From Mansonella perstans (taxonomy: Eukaryota; Nematoda; Chromadorea; Rhabditida; Onchocercidae): 64,000 nt of DNA. Shown in pieces: positions 25,901-40,300 of the stretch (position 1 is the first letter of the stretch; the number at the start of each line of letters is the position of its first letter). The position numbers and the translations under genes were made by a program. Under the pieces are notes generated by a model that worked only from the letters and a program-made list of their open reading frames with translations, was not told the origin of the DNA and searched no databases. The stretch spans positions 62,001 to 126,000 of the forward strand of contig JBAMDO010000046.1 of assembly GCA_037074765.1 (NCBI GenBank), written 5' to 3'.

Positions 25901-28900
25901 TACTGCTATCTAAAAAAAAAGCTGCTATCTAAATCAAATTTCAGTGATGGGTCGGTTAGCAGGGGACTTAGCAAACCAATTCTGTCCTTCCGAATCAGCA
26001 ATCAACTAGCAAATCCACCCTGACACATCAAGTTGTGTGTTATACACCGATCACAAATAAACAAAGTTTACTTTTACTAAGTTCGAACAACTAGTATTGC
26101 TTTCCATTGAAAGCTTGATTTATCACAATTCCAAATTTGCTGAAATTCATAAATTCACAACTTTGGTGAAATTAGTTCCATGAAGAACTAAAAAAAATAC
26201 CGATATAGTGGTATTTCTTAGTCTCGTAGTTTCTCGTAGTTGAGTTGCATGAGTCGTACCATTACATTGAGATTGCTTAGCAAATCTAGGATTACATTTT
26301 ATTGGAAATATTCCTCATCAATATAAAACAGCCTGTACTAAAATTTTCCAAATCAATAATGACATATTTCTAATTGAACACAACATACTCACCAAATTTT
26401 AATAACACAGCAGCTTGGGAAATTGATTAAAGACCAATGCGAAGTTTATTTCGTGTAATTATTCCAAAAATAATAAAATAGTGCGATTAGAAAATGATCC
26501 CACTAGTCCGGGTTTTATTTAGAAAGAAACATGCTAGAGAACTTCCATGTATCGTGAAAACCAACTGATATCATGACTTTTCATCCTGTAATGGAAAAAA
26601 ACGAAGACGTGATTCCCGCTTTTGTTGTGCCAAAACTTCTCTACTCTTAATTTGAATCAAATATAATTGCAAAACGCATAGTTTAATGTAAATTTAATGT
26701 AAAACGTGTAGTTTAGTGTTAAAAGGCACTTGAGCTGGAGATTCTCGTAACAGCCTTAGTGCGACTGTTCTTCTGGGATGAGTCACAACATTACGAACTT
26801 CTTGAAGTCGTTTTTCTTTCCATTACACTTATCGACACAATTGATATTAACTCTTCGTTACCTTTATTTTGTTAATTTAACCGTTAATGTTGAATTTAGT
26901 TTAGACAATGCACAAAAATTTTAGTTCTGACAAATATAAGAAAAAAGACCTCCAGTACGCATTATTTCTCGTTAACGTTATAGATGAGTGGTACAGCAAA
27001 ATCATTGTTATGGAAGTGATTTCATCGATAAAATTGAAGTTTACCTTCCAGGTACGGACTCCCTTGAATTCTTAGGTGCTATGAGAGGTGATGAAGCGTT
27101 AGGCTTATAGTTGTTGACTGCTGTGTGATGGTGATGAAGCGTTCAGCTCGGTGCGTTGGAGTGAAGCTTCAACCGTCCTGTTTCCGAATTCATCTTAATG
27201 GCTGATTCATCTTTTTTATATTAACATTGGTAGGTATATACAACAAAGCATTTGGGTGCGATCCTAGAATCTTATTAGTGAATCTTTAGTGAATGAGATT
27301 GCACTTTTACAGATATACGGAGAAAGAATTACATATTGACAATATCAGCTTAATCATTACAATAAGTGTTTTGTCTACTACCATAAATACGATGATTTAG
27401 ATCATGAGATAATGAGGGAGGAAGATTTACAAAATATAATGAGCTTTGTGCATTACTGTATACATTACTGCATTACTCTTTGTGCATTACTGATAATTTG
27501 GACTATGAGAAAAATTCAAACATTACCATTCATTGCAAACTACGAAATTATAATCAATACATCAGAAAGCTATATAAATCTTTCAATTAAAATATCGAAA
27601 GAAAAGTTCACTTCGGTTTTTTCCGATAGATAAATCGCTGCTTGAATAGGATTTGAATAGTCGAAATGAAGAAAGTAGCTGAGATTTTCTTTGTAATTCT
27701 AGGTTCAACTAAATTTGCACATCTCCCTGGTGTAACGATATTCAGTTTCTGAGGAGTCAGCGGTGCATTTTAATTAAATGGCCAGGGAAGTGCTGCAAAA
27801 ATACTAAACCAGAAGAAAGGTGGGCAGTCCAAGTTTAAAAAAAAAAATCAGTTTGACGTTTCTGTAAACATGATTCTGTTTGTAACTGATACTTTAAAAG
27901 ATTGCTGAAGATCTTTTAAAATATTTTATAGTAGGTGTAAGAGTGCGCTTTTCAGTGTGTCTTCTGAAATTTGGCTGAAACAAGCTAGAAAATACGATAA
28001 CATTATTCTGACAGAAATCACAAGTTTGAATAGATGCATTGCTTACCACATTTATGGCAGAAGTGGTTTCATCAAAAAATTTTTATCAAAAATATCCCAA
28101 TAATATTTCAAAAATATTCTATAATAATGAGTGATAGGTGCGGTTGCTGGATGTGTAAGTTCAACTGTTTCCATTGGTAGTAGCTGCTACACTCAATGTG
28201 TGACAGTTTCCGCTCCATCATTTTTTGCAATTTGTCCCTCTAAGGGCAAAAATATGTATTAACAATGAGGAATCTCATCAGATAAAGAAAAGATAGTTTC
28301 AAACGTTAAGTATTATTTTACACTTCAAATTCTTACCTGCATCTAAGATAATAGGAAAGTAGCTAATTTAAGAGTAAGGAAAATTCTTACAGAATTCTTT
28401 TAACAGTGACATGCAAAAAATCAAATTTGAAATCTAAAACTAAATATATCATAATTGATTTGCTTTATTTTGCTATGCAATTTAATAAGAAAAGCAGCTT
28501 TAATTGATTCCATTTTAATACTGTAAACTTCAATTAAATAGTTAAACCAATTATATAATGTCACTATTATTTAATCCCTTTTCTGTATTTTACTTAACCA
28601 TTCAATTTCCACTCATATTTCATTTGAATATAAATTACATTCTAATGCTGCAACAATTTAATCAATATGTTAATAGCCTTAATGATAAAAGGTACAAAGA
28701 AGAGAGCTGCTCGTACGATCAATACTACCTTTTTTCACATTAAACTTTTTGCTTTCTTTAGAATTTCCCTGAAAAATCGAATTAACCGCTCTTTTTTATC
28801 TTCCAAAATTCTGACATCAGTTTTCCGTTTCATTATTTTCCTCGAAAACTTTGACAGTTAAAAGAGTAATTTAATTTTTTAAAAAGATAATACAGAAGTT

Positions 28901-29428
28901 CAAAAGTCAAAAAATGTTATTAAATCAGACAGTTCGCTACCTTTTGATCATTTTTTTCTTTATTATTCATGAAAAGACTAATTACAACTGATACAATTAA
29001 TTTATTAAATAAATGTTAGTGACAAAAATTGAAATCATTGCAGCAAGAAGTTATGAAAACTTTAGGCAGTAAAAGTGCAATGTTTTTTAAACCATACTCT
29101 ATAGAAATTCAATATATTTCATAGATCAAAAAAAGCAAGGCCGTGTTAAAAAAATTACTTCCTACTTATTGCTATTGCTTTAAGAATGTTTTTTAAGAGT
29201 TTTGGGTGTATGGATTGTCATTTTGTTGGGAGTGTTTTGGTGATATCTGTTCAAGGTTCCTCGTAATAATCAGTATCATATCAGATTGTAAGATGTAATC
29301 ATTGAACGCGTTGCCAGATTTTCCGTGTTTTGCTGCACGGTTTTGAAGTATAATGCCGTTTTGGTATTCTTATTATCACAGAAAATCTAAGCTCTGATTA
29401 AAAGTTCTCGGGTACAATAAAGCTAAGA
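22957..29428. other. 6.5-kb stretch with no recognisable gene
   Basis: The interval contains the TAF4 3' UTR and the PGAP1 promoter. All open frames are short, AT-rich and lack splice logic. I found no tRNA consensus, no LTR and no conserved domain on either strand. Non-coding RNA cannot be excluded by eye. Confidence 0.55.
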
Positions 29429-32400
29429 ATGAAGAATCTATTATTTGTGGCTTCCATAGCAATCACATTTCGTTTATTGTATATGATTGGAAGGCGATCT
29501 TGGATGCGAATAAATCGGTGTGAAATGACTTACATGTATCGAATTATGAGTTTTATGGTATACATTTTTCAGATTTTCAACATTACCCACTGTTTAATTT
29601 GTAGATGGTTTGCTGATTTAGAAATACTTCTAATATGTTAACATTATAGCGCATTGATATTGATCTTACAAAGTTGAACCATGATCAAACCAGAGGTATT
29701 AAATATCCGTTTTCGAATGATTTCAGTGGCTATTCGACGATTTTATATGGGGAAGGAGAATATGCTCGCAATCGCATGTATGATTTACTGGTTGAAAATT
29801 CCAATTCATTTATTAAAAAAAAATGCTCGAAAATAGCAGTATGTTTGATTTATTTTAACATAAAGACATATTTGATTTAACTTTATTTTATTGCAGGGGA
29901 ACCGGACAAGTTAAAGGATTTCCCATTATTTTTGTTCCTGGTAGTGCAGGTTCTTCCAAACAAGTCCGTTCTCTAGGGTCGGTACTCCAAAATAAGACCG
30001 AAAGTAGGAATTTACCGTTCACATTCGATGTCTTTGCTATTGATTTCAATGAGGTTCGTTCCAGCTGACTTCTGCTTTCAAGACATTTTGCTTGTGGGTC
30101 TTATAAAGTAACAATGTAACGTCATGTAGAAAGACTGAAGAAAGAGGACTTTATTTTTATGTTAGAATTTGCTTCTGTTTATTTGAAATTTAGTCGAAGA
30201 TTTTTTCATGGATGTTTTATATTTTCAGGAATTGTCAAGCCTATCAGGCATGTATTTCGGACGGCAAATAAAATATCTTGAGTTAGCGGTGAGACATATT
30301 TGGAGCATGTATTCACCCCCACCTTATGGTATCATATTTGTTGGTCATTCAATGGGTGGTATTGTTATACGGTCTCTGTTGCATAGCATTCATTTCGACT
30401 CTAGCCAGATTGCATTTATTGTAACTTTGGGCACACCACACAAAAATCCACGTATGTTTACAAGTAATTATATTTTTACTAAAAAAAGTTAATAACTGAT
30501 TTAGTTCATTTTGTTGCATTTTCATTTGCATCGTTTTCTTGGCTTACATTCCATATCTTTTAAGCATTGGTCTTTGACTGGTATTTGGAAGATGTCTATA
30601 ACCGAATGCGTGACAATTGGAGAGAGCATGAAAAAGAATTGGCCAATCTTTTGGTCTTATCAGTTTCGGGTGGTTTAAAAGATCATCTTGTGCCGGAATA
30701 TCTTACTCTTGATAATGGTATTCATCATATTTCGACTACCGCTATTGATGGCATTGAACTAGAGGCCGATCATCTTTGTATTGTCTGGTGTAACCAGTTG
30801 GTTAGGTTCCTTAATCACATTTCATTTAAATACTATAATTTATCAATTAGGTAATTATCCTGCTCTGTAATATTTAGAGCACATCATGTTTTTATCGATT
30901 TTGTAAAGAAAATAAATTAAATTTAGTAATACGTCCTAATTAGACTAAATTTCAAAACTTTCTGAACTGTTGTTCAGGTATATCTCGCGTCTAATGATTG
31001 AATATGCTTATGACCCAGAGTCGTTTCGAAAACATGCGCACAACATTGTAAAACAACTTTTTCATGCTAATGGGCTTCTCAAGGAGCTATTGCATATGAG
31101 AATCAATGCAAGTAACGAGATTGTCGTCAGGAATGAATCGATTTTTGTGAGTATAATAAATATTTATTTGCTTAATCATGGATACTGTATTGTTTGTAAA
31201 ATAATTATTTTCGTCTTCCATTCCTGGTTTCATCTATTCACTAATTCGCTTTCATTAAATCCACTGATGTGCGATGCACATTGCTTGTCATTTTTACGGT
31301 TTTTGGCTTGCGATCAGCCTTTAACCAATCATCGTTTTATTTTCAAATGTATTCTTACTGGGATTCTGTGAATCTTAATAATCATAACTATATTTATGAA
31401 CTTATGGCCTTAGATAAAGAATAATGGCGATAATCTGAAGGAATTTGTCCTCTCATTTCCAAAGAACAGCTGGTTGTTCATTGAAAGAAATATTGGGAGC
31501 TCACTGTGGACATCATCTGGCGAACCCATTTATTCTTTGAACCGTTTTCGACAGACGTTTTACACACTCGTTCATGCAAATGTCACGGAACAAATTTTGG
31601 TGCATCTGAAGCCTCAAAAGTTTTTCAAAACCGTTGCACTTCGAGAGGATCCGGCAAAGTTAAGTTCTTTATGAAGTCAAATTTTTAGGCACTTGTTTGA
31701 GCATCGAATGTTTTAATCGGGAGATACTTCGGAATTTTTATGGCTTTAATAAATAAAACTTTTCCGTTTTTCGTATTTTTCACACGATTTTGGATACTTG
31801 TGTAAAAATTTGGCTCAGAAATTGTAATAAACGTGTGATTCTTCCGGTATCTCCTCTGAAGACGCATTTTATTAGATTCAGTTTTAAGTTAGACTTAAAA
31901 TAGATTAAAATTTGTTTTAGGTTGTATATATTGGATTATTCTCGCTATTGAAAGGTTGCTTCACATTTCTGTGGGAAGCCGACTTTGAAGGTCGTGAATC
32001 TGTTGTATTATTACCAGTTTATTTCGGAACTCCAGTTGCTGCTGTTGTCATATCACTTAAATTAGAATCATGCGAGCATGCAAATGGTTAATTTTTCATT
32101 CTTCCTGAAAATGTAAAAGAAACAGTTGCATATTATTATTTACCTACCAACAAAAATTCAAAAGATGTTTTCTACTTTAGTTTAGAAACATTATTGCTTA
32201 ATTCTTAAATATGGATAACAATTGATGAGTGAGTCAGGAAGTTAACCTCATTGTTCTCTTCATTATTGAGGATTTTTGTGATTTATTGCACAACCTTATT
32301 GTGAAAGGTTTGGGATTAAGCTTGGGTCTTTTTGTTGTTTACAAACAAATCATTTGGAATAAGGTTTTACTGAAAACGGAATAGCTTCGTACAATACAAC

Positions 32401-35400
32401 TAACAGAGAATAGTGGTAGTGGATTGCACTGCGCAGTAATTTGTTGAATTGACTTCGATCGAACTGAATTCTAAAGAATGAATTCTCTTCTGCTTTTTTT
32501 CTTGTAGAAGGCTTCATATATAGTAGAAGTTTGTTTGCCACAATCCATTGACCTCACAATGATCCTACACATCCAATTAACCATAGATGATTTATGTTAT
32601 ATTTTTTGTATGTCTGCATCATTTATAGTGTGATGATAACCTCACATGATTAACTTATATTAGAAGATTATTCACAGTACCGATTGACCTAACTATGCAT
32701 AAACAACTAAGCAAAAATAATCTTCATACTACCATTATCCTGTACTTGTAAATTCACTTTAATTAGTCTTAGATATTTCTACAATATAAAACACTTAGTC
32801 ATTTTGACAATTTTAAATGTTTCATTTCGGTTTCACGACAAACTAATTTTTTTTTGTGATTCATGTAGTTCCGATAAAATTCAGCTGAAATTTAATTCAG
32901 CGGAACGGTTACAAAACTTGTTGTGAATATGCAGTTTTTAATAGAGTGGTTCGCGAAAGTTGAGTTTCGAGGTCGGAATTTACGACGTATAAGCAGTCTT
33001 CGTTCCAGTAAAGAACTTCAAATAGTTGGACATTTACTTAACAAGGAAGATACAAAAGCGGAAATATTTTTCATATTAAATCAACGCTGTCGTTTCCATG
33101 CATGCCTTGATATCAGTCTGTTGGATACTCTGATCGTGGTATGTTATGTATTCATTCTTTCAAGAGTCAAAAATCATGTGAAGTTTTTCTTGGTTATTTG
33201 GGTGTTCAGTCTCGAATTTTTTTATGCTGATATAAACTATTTGAAAGTTAGGTGGGAAAGCATTACTGTTGAAGTTAAAATTAGGAAGTTTTCGTTTTTT
33301 CATTATTGTCATTTTATAAGTTTAAGATGCTTCGAATGTATGGATCCATTGTCCCCTATATGTTAAGTATATACATCCTCAGTGCACTATCGATTTGCAC
33401 TTTAACTGGTATGTCATTTTAAGTTATATTATATTGTCTTGATCAAATGAGAGTTTCAGTATTGAAAGTTTTCTTGTACAGAATACTGCTGAAAAGAAAA
33501 GCTGTTCGTATTATTATTTTCAGAGAAGTATTATTCGAATATCCGAGGTTTCTATATATTATGTCTTACTTTGACATGTCACATGTTCATTATTTACTGG
33601 AATGATTTGTGAGCTTTTCTTTTTCTTTTTTAACAGTGGAATATTATTAGAGGTCGTGATTTACTGTTTACTATTTTAATGTCAATAAGAATTTTTGCTG
33701 AAGGACGTAAAGGGGTCTTTTACTCATTAAACGTTTGTAATTTCTGTAATATTTACAGGGTTGATTGGTTTACCTTATTGATTTCATCTTTTCTGATTTC
33801 ATATTTTACTTATATCCTTCAGAAACTAGCGGGATTATTTTTTCGGTTAATGAAGGGCAGACATTCAAAAAGGTGATTGATTCATCTTTTAATGAAGTTA
33901 TTAATTTCAGTAAGAGACATTTAGTGAATGTGATCCGATGTGTGCGTTTATTTATTTATTTAATTATTTATTTATTTGTATTTAGGTGCGCATATATGCG
34001 TATAAATAGCTGTAACAAATGATCAGTTGGTTAAAATTAGACCGTTGATTGATGTTGTTAAATAGATGATTAGGTTCATGTAGCTGTATAGAATTTTCAA
34101 AATGTTCTCTTGTTTTTGACAAATGAATTTAAGTGAATTCTCAGTGGCAGTATCTTTTTTCGTCTTATTTTCGCTTCTTCGATAGGTTACTGTAACGAAT
34201 TTTTGCTTCACTAGGTTGCTATTGATTGAGTCGTTACAACTTGCATTAGTCAGCGAAAGGTGGCTTTTGATTTTTATGAAGGATAGAGTTTTTCTAGATT
34301 TTTGTAGAGTAGTTCGTCTTTCGTAAAAAGTTGCAAAATTCCAGATTGGTGGAGTCGACATGTTCTGACTTTTGTGAACTGATGGTTATTGCAATATCTG
34401 TATTTATAAATTATTCATACAATGGTTTTTTCGCGCTTCTCATAATTGTTATTTCCAGTTTATTGGTAAATTACATATTTTATAACTGAAATGCAGTGCA
34501 ATCATGATCTCATAGTATCGCTCCTTTCAGGAGTGTTGTTAGTGAAAGAGGGTGTCGTGCAAAGGTACAATTCGATTCTCGCATTTTAAATATCTTCGAT
34601 TTTCAATGTTGACTAGAAATTTTCGTTTGAATGTTATTCTATGCTTCTTTTTCAGCAGCTTCTGCAAACAGCGATTCTTTCAAAGACTGTTAGTGTTTCT
34701 GTTTTTTCGCCGCCATTTCTCTTGGTTGTTCTTCATTTTTATGCTGTTTTGGTTTATACACCATTTGGCATTTGTTCGATTTGGAACATAATTAGATATG
34801 GTTTATTTGCTGTTTATGAAGATCCAGCTCGTGTCCCGGCATACTGGATGGTTTTTTTGAAGCTTATTCGACTTTTGGTGGGCAAAATTCATTTCTTAAG
34901 AGCAGTATGTTTTGCTTTTCTAATTTAATTTCCAGAAAAAAATACTATCTATATTCTTAATTTTGAACCCTCTTTGCTATGTATAATGTAGTTGAAATAG
35001 TGACGTCCATTTGCATTGAGTTTTTATCTTTTTATTCCAAAAAATCTGTGGAGATTTATAGAATTATGATAAATCATTAGTGAGTTTTCCTGAATTCCTT
35101 GAGATGTTTTTGGTTTTTCTTAACTAAAACAATTTCTTTTGTGCAGCCCTTAACTGCTGTTATGTCAGAAAAGTCGAAAATCTTGGAAATCCTCAGCATT
35201 ATAGTAGTTTGTTTCCTCAGGTTTAAGAAATTATTTAGCCCGTCTTTCGCCTACAGATTCATCTTAGTATCATGATTGGTATTGTGGATTTTTGAGATTC
35301 TAATTTTAGTATTACTGATGGTGTATTATTTCTAATAATTGAATGATGCCTTGAGTCTAGTTTAATTTATAAAACTGTTCACCTTTAATGTTTGTTCATG

Positions 35401-35590
35401 CTTGCAGCACTATATTTCTGTAGCTGTGTTGATATACACTGCCCGCATCCAATCTTCTATGTGTATTGCGCAGCTGGGATTTTCCTTCATTGCAGTGATT
35501 GGACTTGGTTGGTTTGTAAATCAAAGCAAATTGGAATCAAAAAAAGAGCATTGTTTGGTACATTGTTTTTGTGCAGTGTTTAGATCCTGA
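29429..35590 (+). CDS. PGAP1: GPI inositol-deacylase (PGAP1 family)
   Basis: ER multi-pass lipase that removes the inositol acyl chain from GPI anchors before export. Exons, approximate: 29429-29557 (signal-anchor MKNLLFVASIAITFRLLYM, then NRCEMTYMYR), 29650-29777 (ILYGEGEYARN), 29897-30053 (GFPIIFVPGSAGSSKQVRSL), 30228-30452 (catalytic serine in GHSMGG, then TLGTPHK), 30567-30801 (LLVLSVSGGLKDHLVPEYLT, HLCIVWCNQLVR), about 30979-31147, 31415-31660 and 31921-32084, then 32930-33140, 33331-33403, about 33637-33705, about 33762-33874, 34534-34564, 34655-34903, 35146-35220 and 35407-35590. The distal part encodes several hydrophobic membrane segments. The lipase region aligns throughout with human PGAP1. 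Exon joins between 32084 and 32930 and in the membrane region are uncertain, and the C terminus is shorter than in human. Confidence 0.88.
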
Positions 35591-37339
35591 TTTTTCAAAT
35601 TATCCATTTATCCAGAATATTAGGATTCATTAATTCAGAAAGTTGGAACTCTGTTTTTTCTTACACATTTTTTACATGGGTTATATAGAAATTCTAGAAT
35701 TTGACGCTAAAAAGTCATGAGGGTTACTGCAGATTGTATCTTGGATAATATCTGGCTTTCACAAAATATTAGCATAAAGACGAGTGAATGCCAGCTAATT
35801 TACTTGTCATCCGCATCCATCCAATATTTGTCTTGCACCATACGGGCTTCCCTGACTGCTCATTGACTGTGGTAAATTTTTCCGTGCGATAGTGATTTAA
35901 AATATTGCTGGTTTGATTTTCATTGTTTATTTACTCAATATTTTTATGTTTAATTACCCGCATACTTTAGCGGAAATCATGTAAATGTCAAGAGTTATGT
36001 TTTTGATCCCATTTTTGACCCGCAGATGTTTTTGATCCAGAATTTGGAATCTTCAAATGCTATTAAACATATTAACAAAACCGCCATGGCTTGCATCTTG
36101 TCTGATCATTGTTTTCGACCGAAATTTTATCTGAAAGACATACGACCGCGTCAGCAAAACCCATTTCATGATATCTAAGCAAACACTTACGAAAAGCAGT
36201 ACCACTCAGAAAAAAGTGGGATTCAACTTTCCAAATCGATCAGAATTCAGACGACAGACGTGGGAAGTTATGTCTCCCTAAACACATCATAAGTCTACAG
36301 CCATTTGGAGAATATTCTAGTTATCCCAAAGGCCCTTCTTGGATTTGATCCCAAATATCAATCCCGTGTTCCATATATTCGATTTGTCTTGGTGCAAACT
36401 CGCAACATCGGTGTACAAATTATGGTAAATAAAATAAAGGAAAAAAAAAAAGTAAGATAGAACGACAAATTAGTTCCAAATCTGACTTAAATGGTCCCAT
36501 CACTAACATTTACAAAGTCATTCGAACATTACTTAATGGGAGCTAAAAAAATGATGCAGAAGTACTGGGTTGATTGCATTCAAGTTTCATGGAGAACGAT
36601 AACCGTATGATTCACAGAACGACGATTTATTGTAAACAACAAAGATCCTTTTCAGTAAGTATGTGAAAACCGGACAATCATATATTTCTGTACAAGTAAA
36701 CATGTCAATTAATCAGTTGTGGACAGGTAAGAACTTGGACTTAATATCTAAAACTTTGTCAAGAACTTTTTCCCTTGCCTTTCATTTCAAATATTTAATG
36801 GCAGTTACTTAAAAATTACAATGCATAGAAGCTCACTGATTTACTTGTTTCTAACTATACGTAATGAAATTTCCCTAGCCAAACAGACCGCTTTAAGGAA
36901 TTAGCATAAAAGGAGGTGACTTCTGTAATGTGGAAAATATGTATATCTTTACTCATGAAACTGGCTAATCACTCACTACAGCAATTTCTCCGACTCCAAA
37001 GACGTTGCTACATTCTGCCTGATCAAAAAATACCGGGTCTGACTGACCAGTTCTCGATCACCGCATTACGAAGCAAACGATGAATGATAAATGCCCTATT
37101 TGAAAAACCTATGTACAATAAAGCTTTCACAAAAAACACCTTTTCGAAAATTGGTGATGAAAAAATTGTGGAAAATCCAGGAAATTAATTTCCGTACAAA
37201 CTATGTAAAAAGCACCGCGCAACTTCACAGAAGAGCTAGAACTTTAAATTACTTGAAGACGGGCAGGAAAGAGTGTATAAAACACGTAAAAAACAAGATT
37301 ATTTCCCTATGATTACATTTATGTGAAAGTTTTTAAGAA
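35591..37339. other. Intergenic region between PGAP1 and unkempt 3' ends
   Basis: The two flanking genes converge. No gene was assigned. One short open stretch after an ACTACAG acceptor (about 36982-37082, + strand, reading QFLRLQRRCYILPDQKIPGL and ending SKR-stop) and an Arg/Lys-rich frame at 37091-37312 stand out slightly, but neither matches a family I know. Confidence 0.45.
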
Positions 37340-40300
37340 TCAACTACAGCAAAGACGGCAAGAAGGATTCCTAGAGTCGGCCCTTTTCTCACGTCCACAA
37401 CGTGCACATACCGGACCACCGCTTTCATTCTGAACATCAGTTTCAATCTAAAAAAGTAATACAAATTTCGCAATAAAAATAAAAGCAGATATCGTTAAAA
37501 ACATTGGAAGTTATATGCTTAATTCACAGATGGCCGACAAAGTCAAATCTCATGTTCCGTTGTCTCGAGAACGATTAATGAGAAAACATCACATATCAAA
37601 TAAAACTCACCGGTACAAACAAATTGAATGATCCTAGAGATGAAAAATTTTGTAAAGAATCTACTGGTGACGGCGGTCGAACTGTTGTGTTTACTCGCAA
37701 CTCACGTTTCAGTAAATCTAGTTGTAATAGTGCCTATAAAAAGTAAAGTTTATTTACCAAAATGAATCATTTCCACCTCTTGCCTTCATGAAGCAAAAAG
37801 AACATTTTCCAATAAATAATAAGACCAAGACTAATTTGCAAATGAACGCATAAATTTTAAAATCATTGCAACAACAACCTGGTCCCGTTCATATATCGCT
37901 TTTGACTTATCAACCTCCGCCTGTTCTGCAACACAACGATAATACTCAGCATCCTTTTTCCATGCTTCGCAAGCTTGACGTGCTTGTTTCAAACCTTCTT
38001 CCCATGCAGTCAATTTTTGATGATGCGCAACGAGCTCCTCGCTTTTCCTCTTCAATTCTTTTTCTAACTCCTCCTTGCTCATCTCTTGCTGTGGCATGGA
38101 TAAGTCCTTTTTTAAAAGATCTAAAAAGATACACCGATTTGTGCTCTCTGACATAGTCTTTATTAACGCATATTATTGATCCACATGACCAAAGAAGAAA
38201 TCGAGAGAAGAAACATTTATACAGTCTTTACTGAGAAGTAATGGAAATATCGTTAAAAACCTTTAAACAGCATATAAACGACTTCATATTCTACTTTTTT
38301 TCAAAATAAAAGCCTCTTACAGTTGATAAGACAAATAGAAATCAAAGCTTGTCCTTGTTCCTATGCTAGAATAGAACAGTTCTAAAATTACTAACAAGTT
38401 GATATAACATAAAAAAAGTCACCACATGCATGAATATGGTCATGGATATATCTAATATGCACAAAACAGATAGCATAAAAAACGAAACATACCTGAACCT
38501 AGCGATCCTGGTAATCCCATTAAACCCTTCAGCTGTGGAGCAACTGAAGGCAAATCGATAGTCCGTTTATTTTGTTGAAACAGTGAATCACCAAGGGACG
38601 CTAATGGTGAAGAGCCAAATGGAGAATTCGAGTTGGGGATTTGCATTGGTGACGAAGAAGACGTCATAGCTAAAAATAAAAAACTCCCGGTTATGCCCTA
38701 CTTCCGAAACCTTAGTTTTTAGTAACATAAAGTGGCTAATAATATGCCTTCTGTATATACTATAAAATAATCGATCCGCCTGACTCTAATTTAACCCTGA
38801 ATCCTTTTTTTCCGACTCTATTTTCATTAACCAAAAACTCAAGCACAAAAAAACAATGCTGCAGGTAGCTAATGTGAAGTGGGTAAGATCATCTTTCTAA
38901 CCAACAAATAAAATAATTTTCAATAAGTCTGAACTGAATGAATATGCAAATTTACGGCACTTTTCTGATGTTTAGATTATTTGATATCATGAACAGCGTA
39001 AGCTAAATATGTAATAGCTGTTACGGGGATGCTGGCACAATAATTATAGGCATGATCAATAGTGATACCACTACATTTCCAAGATTTCTGATCAAACAAT
39101 ACTCTGCAAAAAAAGTGAAGCTTACGCGGATTAGTGAAAAAATCAGACAAGAACTTGTGTTCCTTTTGTTCGGAAATAGGAGAGAGTGCACTGCCTGGTA
39201 GTTCATCCAGAGAAAGTTCATCAATTGCTGCGGGCAGCACACGCATTGGTGCATCCGCAGTGGATCGAGCAATAGCATTCAATGATGAAAAAGTGGGTAA
39301 CGATGATACTAAAGCTTCGTTAGCACTTGTTACTGAATATCCTTAAAAAATTCCCATCATCCAAATAATCTAACAATCGTTTACAACGTTAACTGCAATT
39401 CAAAAACCTACAGTGAACTACAACAGAAAACTGGACTAGTGCAGTTAGGAAGCGTACCAGTTCACAACCAACAACAAAAAATTTACCTAAATCTAATTGT
39501 CCCATATTTAAAGAAGAAGTTCGTATGCGACCAATGGCACTATCTGCTATGCGCTGCGGCTAAAAAAACGTACAGTAAAAAGACTAAATTTGGTTCAAAT
39601 GGATCAGATCAATGAAACACGACAGATGTGAACTAACAAATACATTAGAAATACGACCGAAATTTGAACACGTTCAAATCCTGGAGCTTTTGGATAACTG
39701 CTTTGAAGCCCTTCGTCGCCACTAGTTGATGAAACACCCCTTCCTGGTGCTTGCCTCTGCTTCAGAACAGCCTAAAATCTCATTTAATTTCTTATTAAGC
39801 TTATCAAAATGGGAAAAATATATTCAGCAGAACTTTCTTACTGAATAAGTGGGTGTTGCGACTGATGTTGCTGCTTGTATTACATGATTCTCTGAAATAC
39901 AGATGGATGCAATTAAAAGCTCTCCGTAGAAAATGGGAAAAACTGAAAAATCCACTTAAGAGCGAGAAATAATCTAACAGTACCTGGTCGAGCCGTAGGA
40001 GAAGCTGCAGGTTCTGCGTTTCCTGAACTGGTAGAACTGCTGCTCTGTTTTGGCGGTACAGATACATCTGGATTGTTACTTGGTCGATAATACGGGGCAC
40101 GCTGAACATGTAACTCCGAGTCGTGGTGTGCAAATGCGCAAAACACAGCACGAGGACAATAACCGTGGTCAAGCATGTCGTTACATTTAGTTGACTTATA
40201 TATTTCAGGATGAAATTGTTGTTCGGTCCTTGTGTGACAGTACCCACAATCGTCGCCATTCTCACACTGTTCCGGTTCTAACCATTCGTCTGCTGATTTC

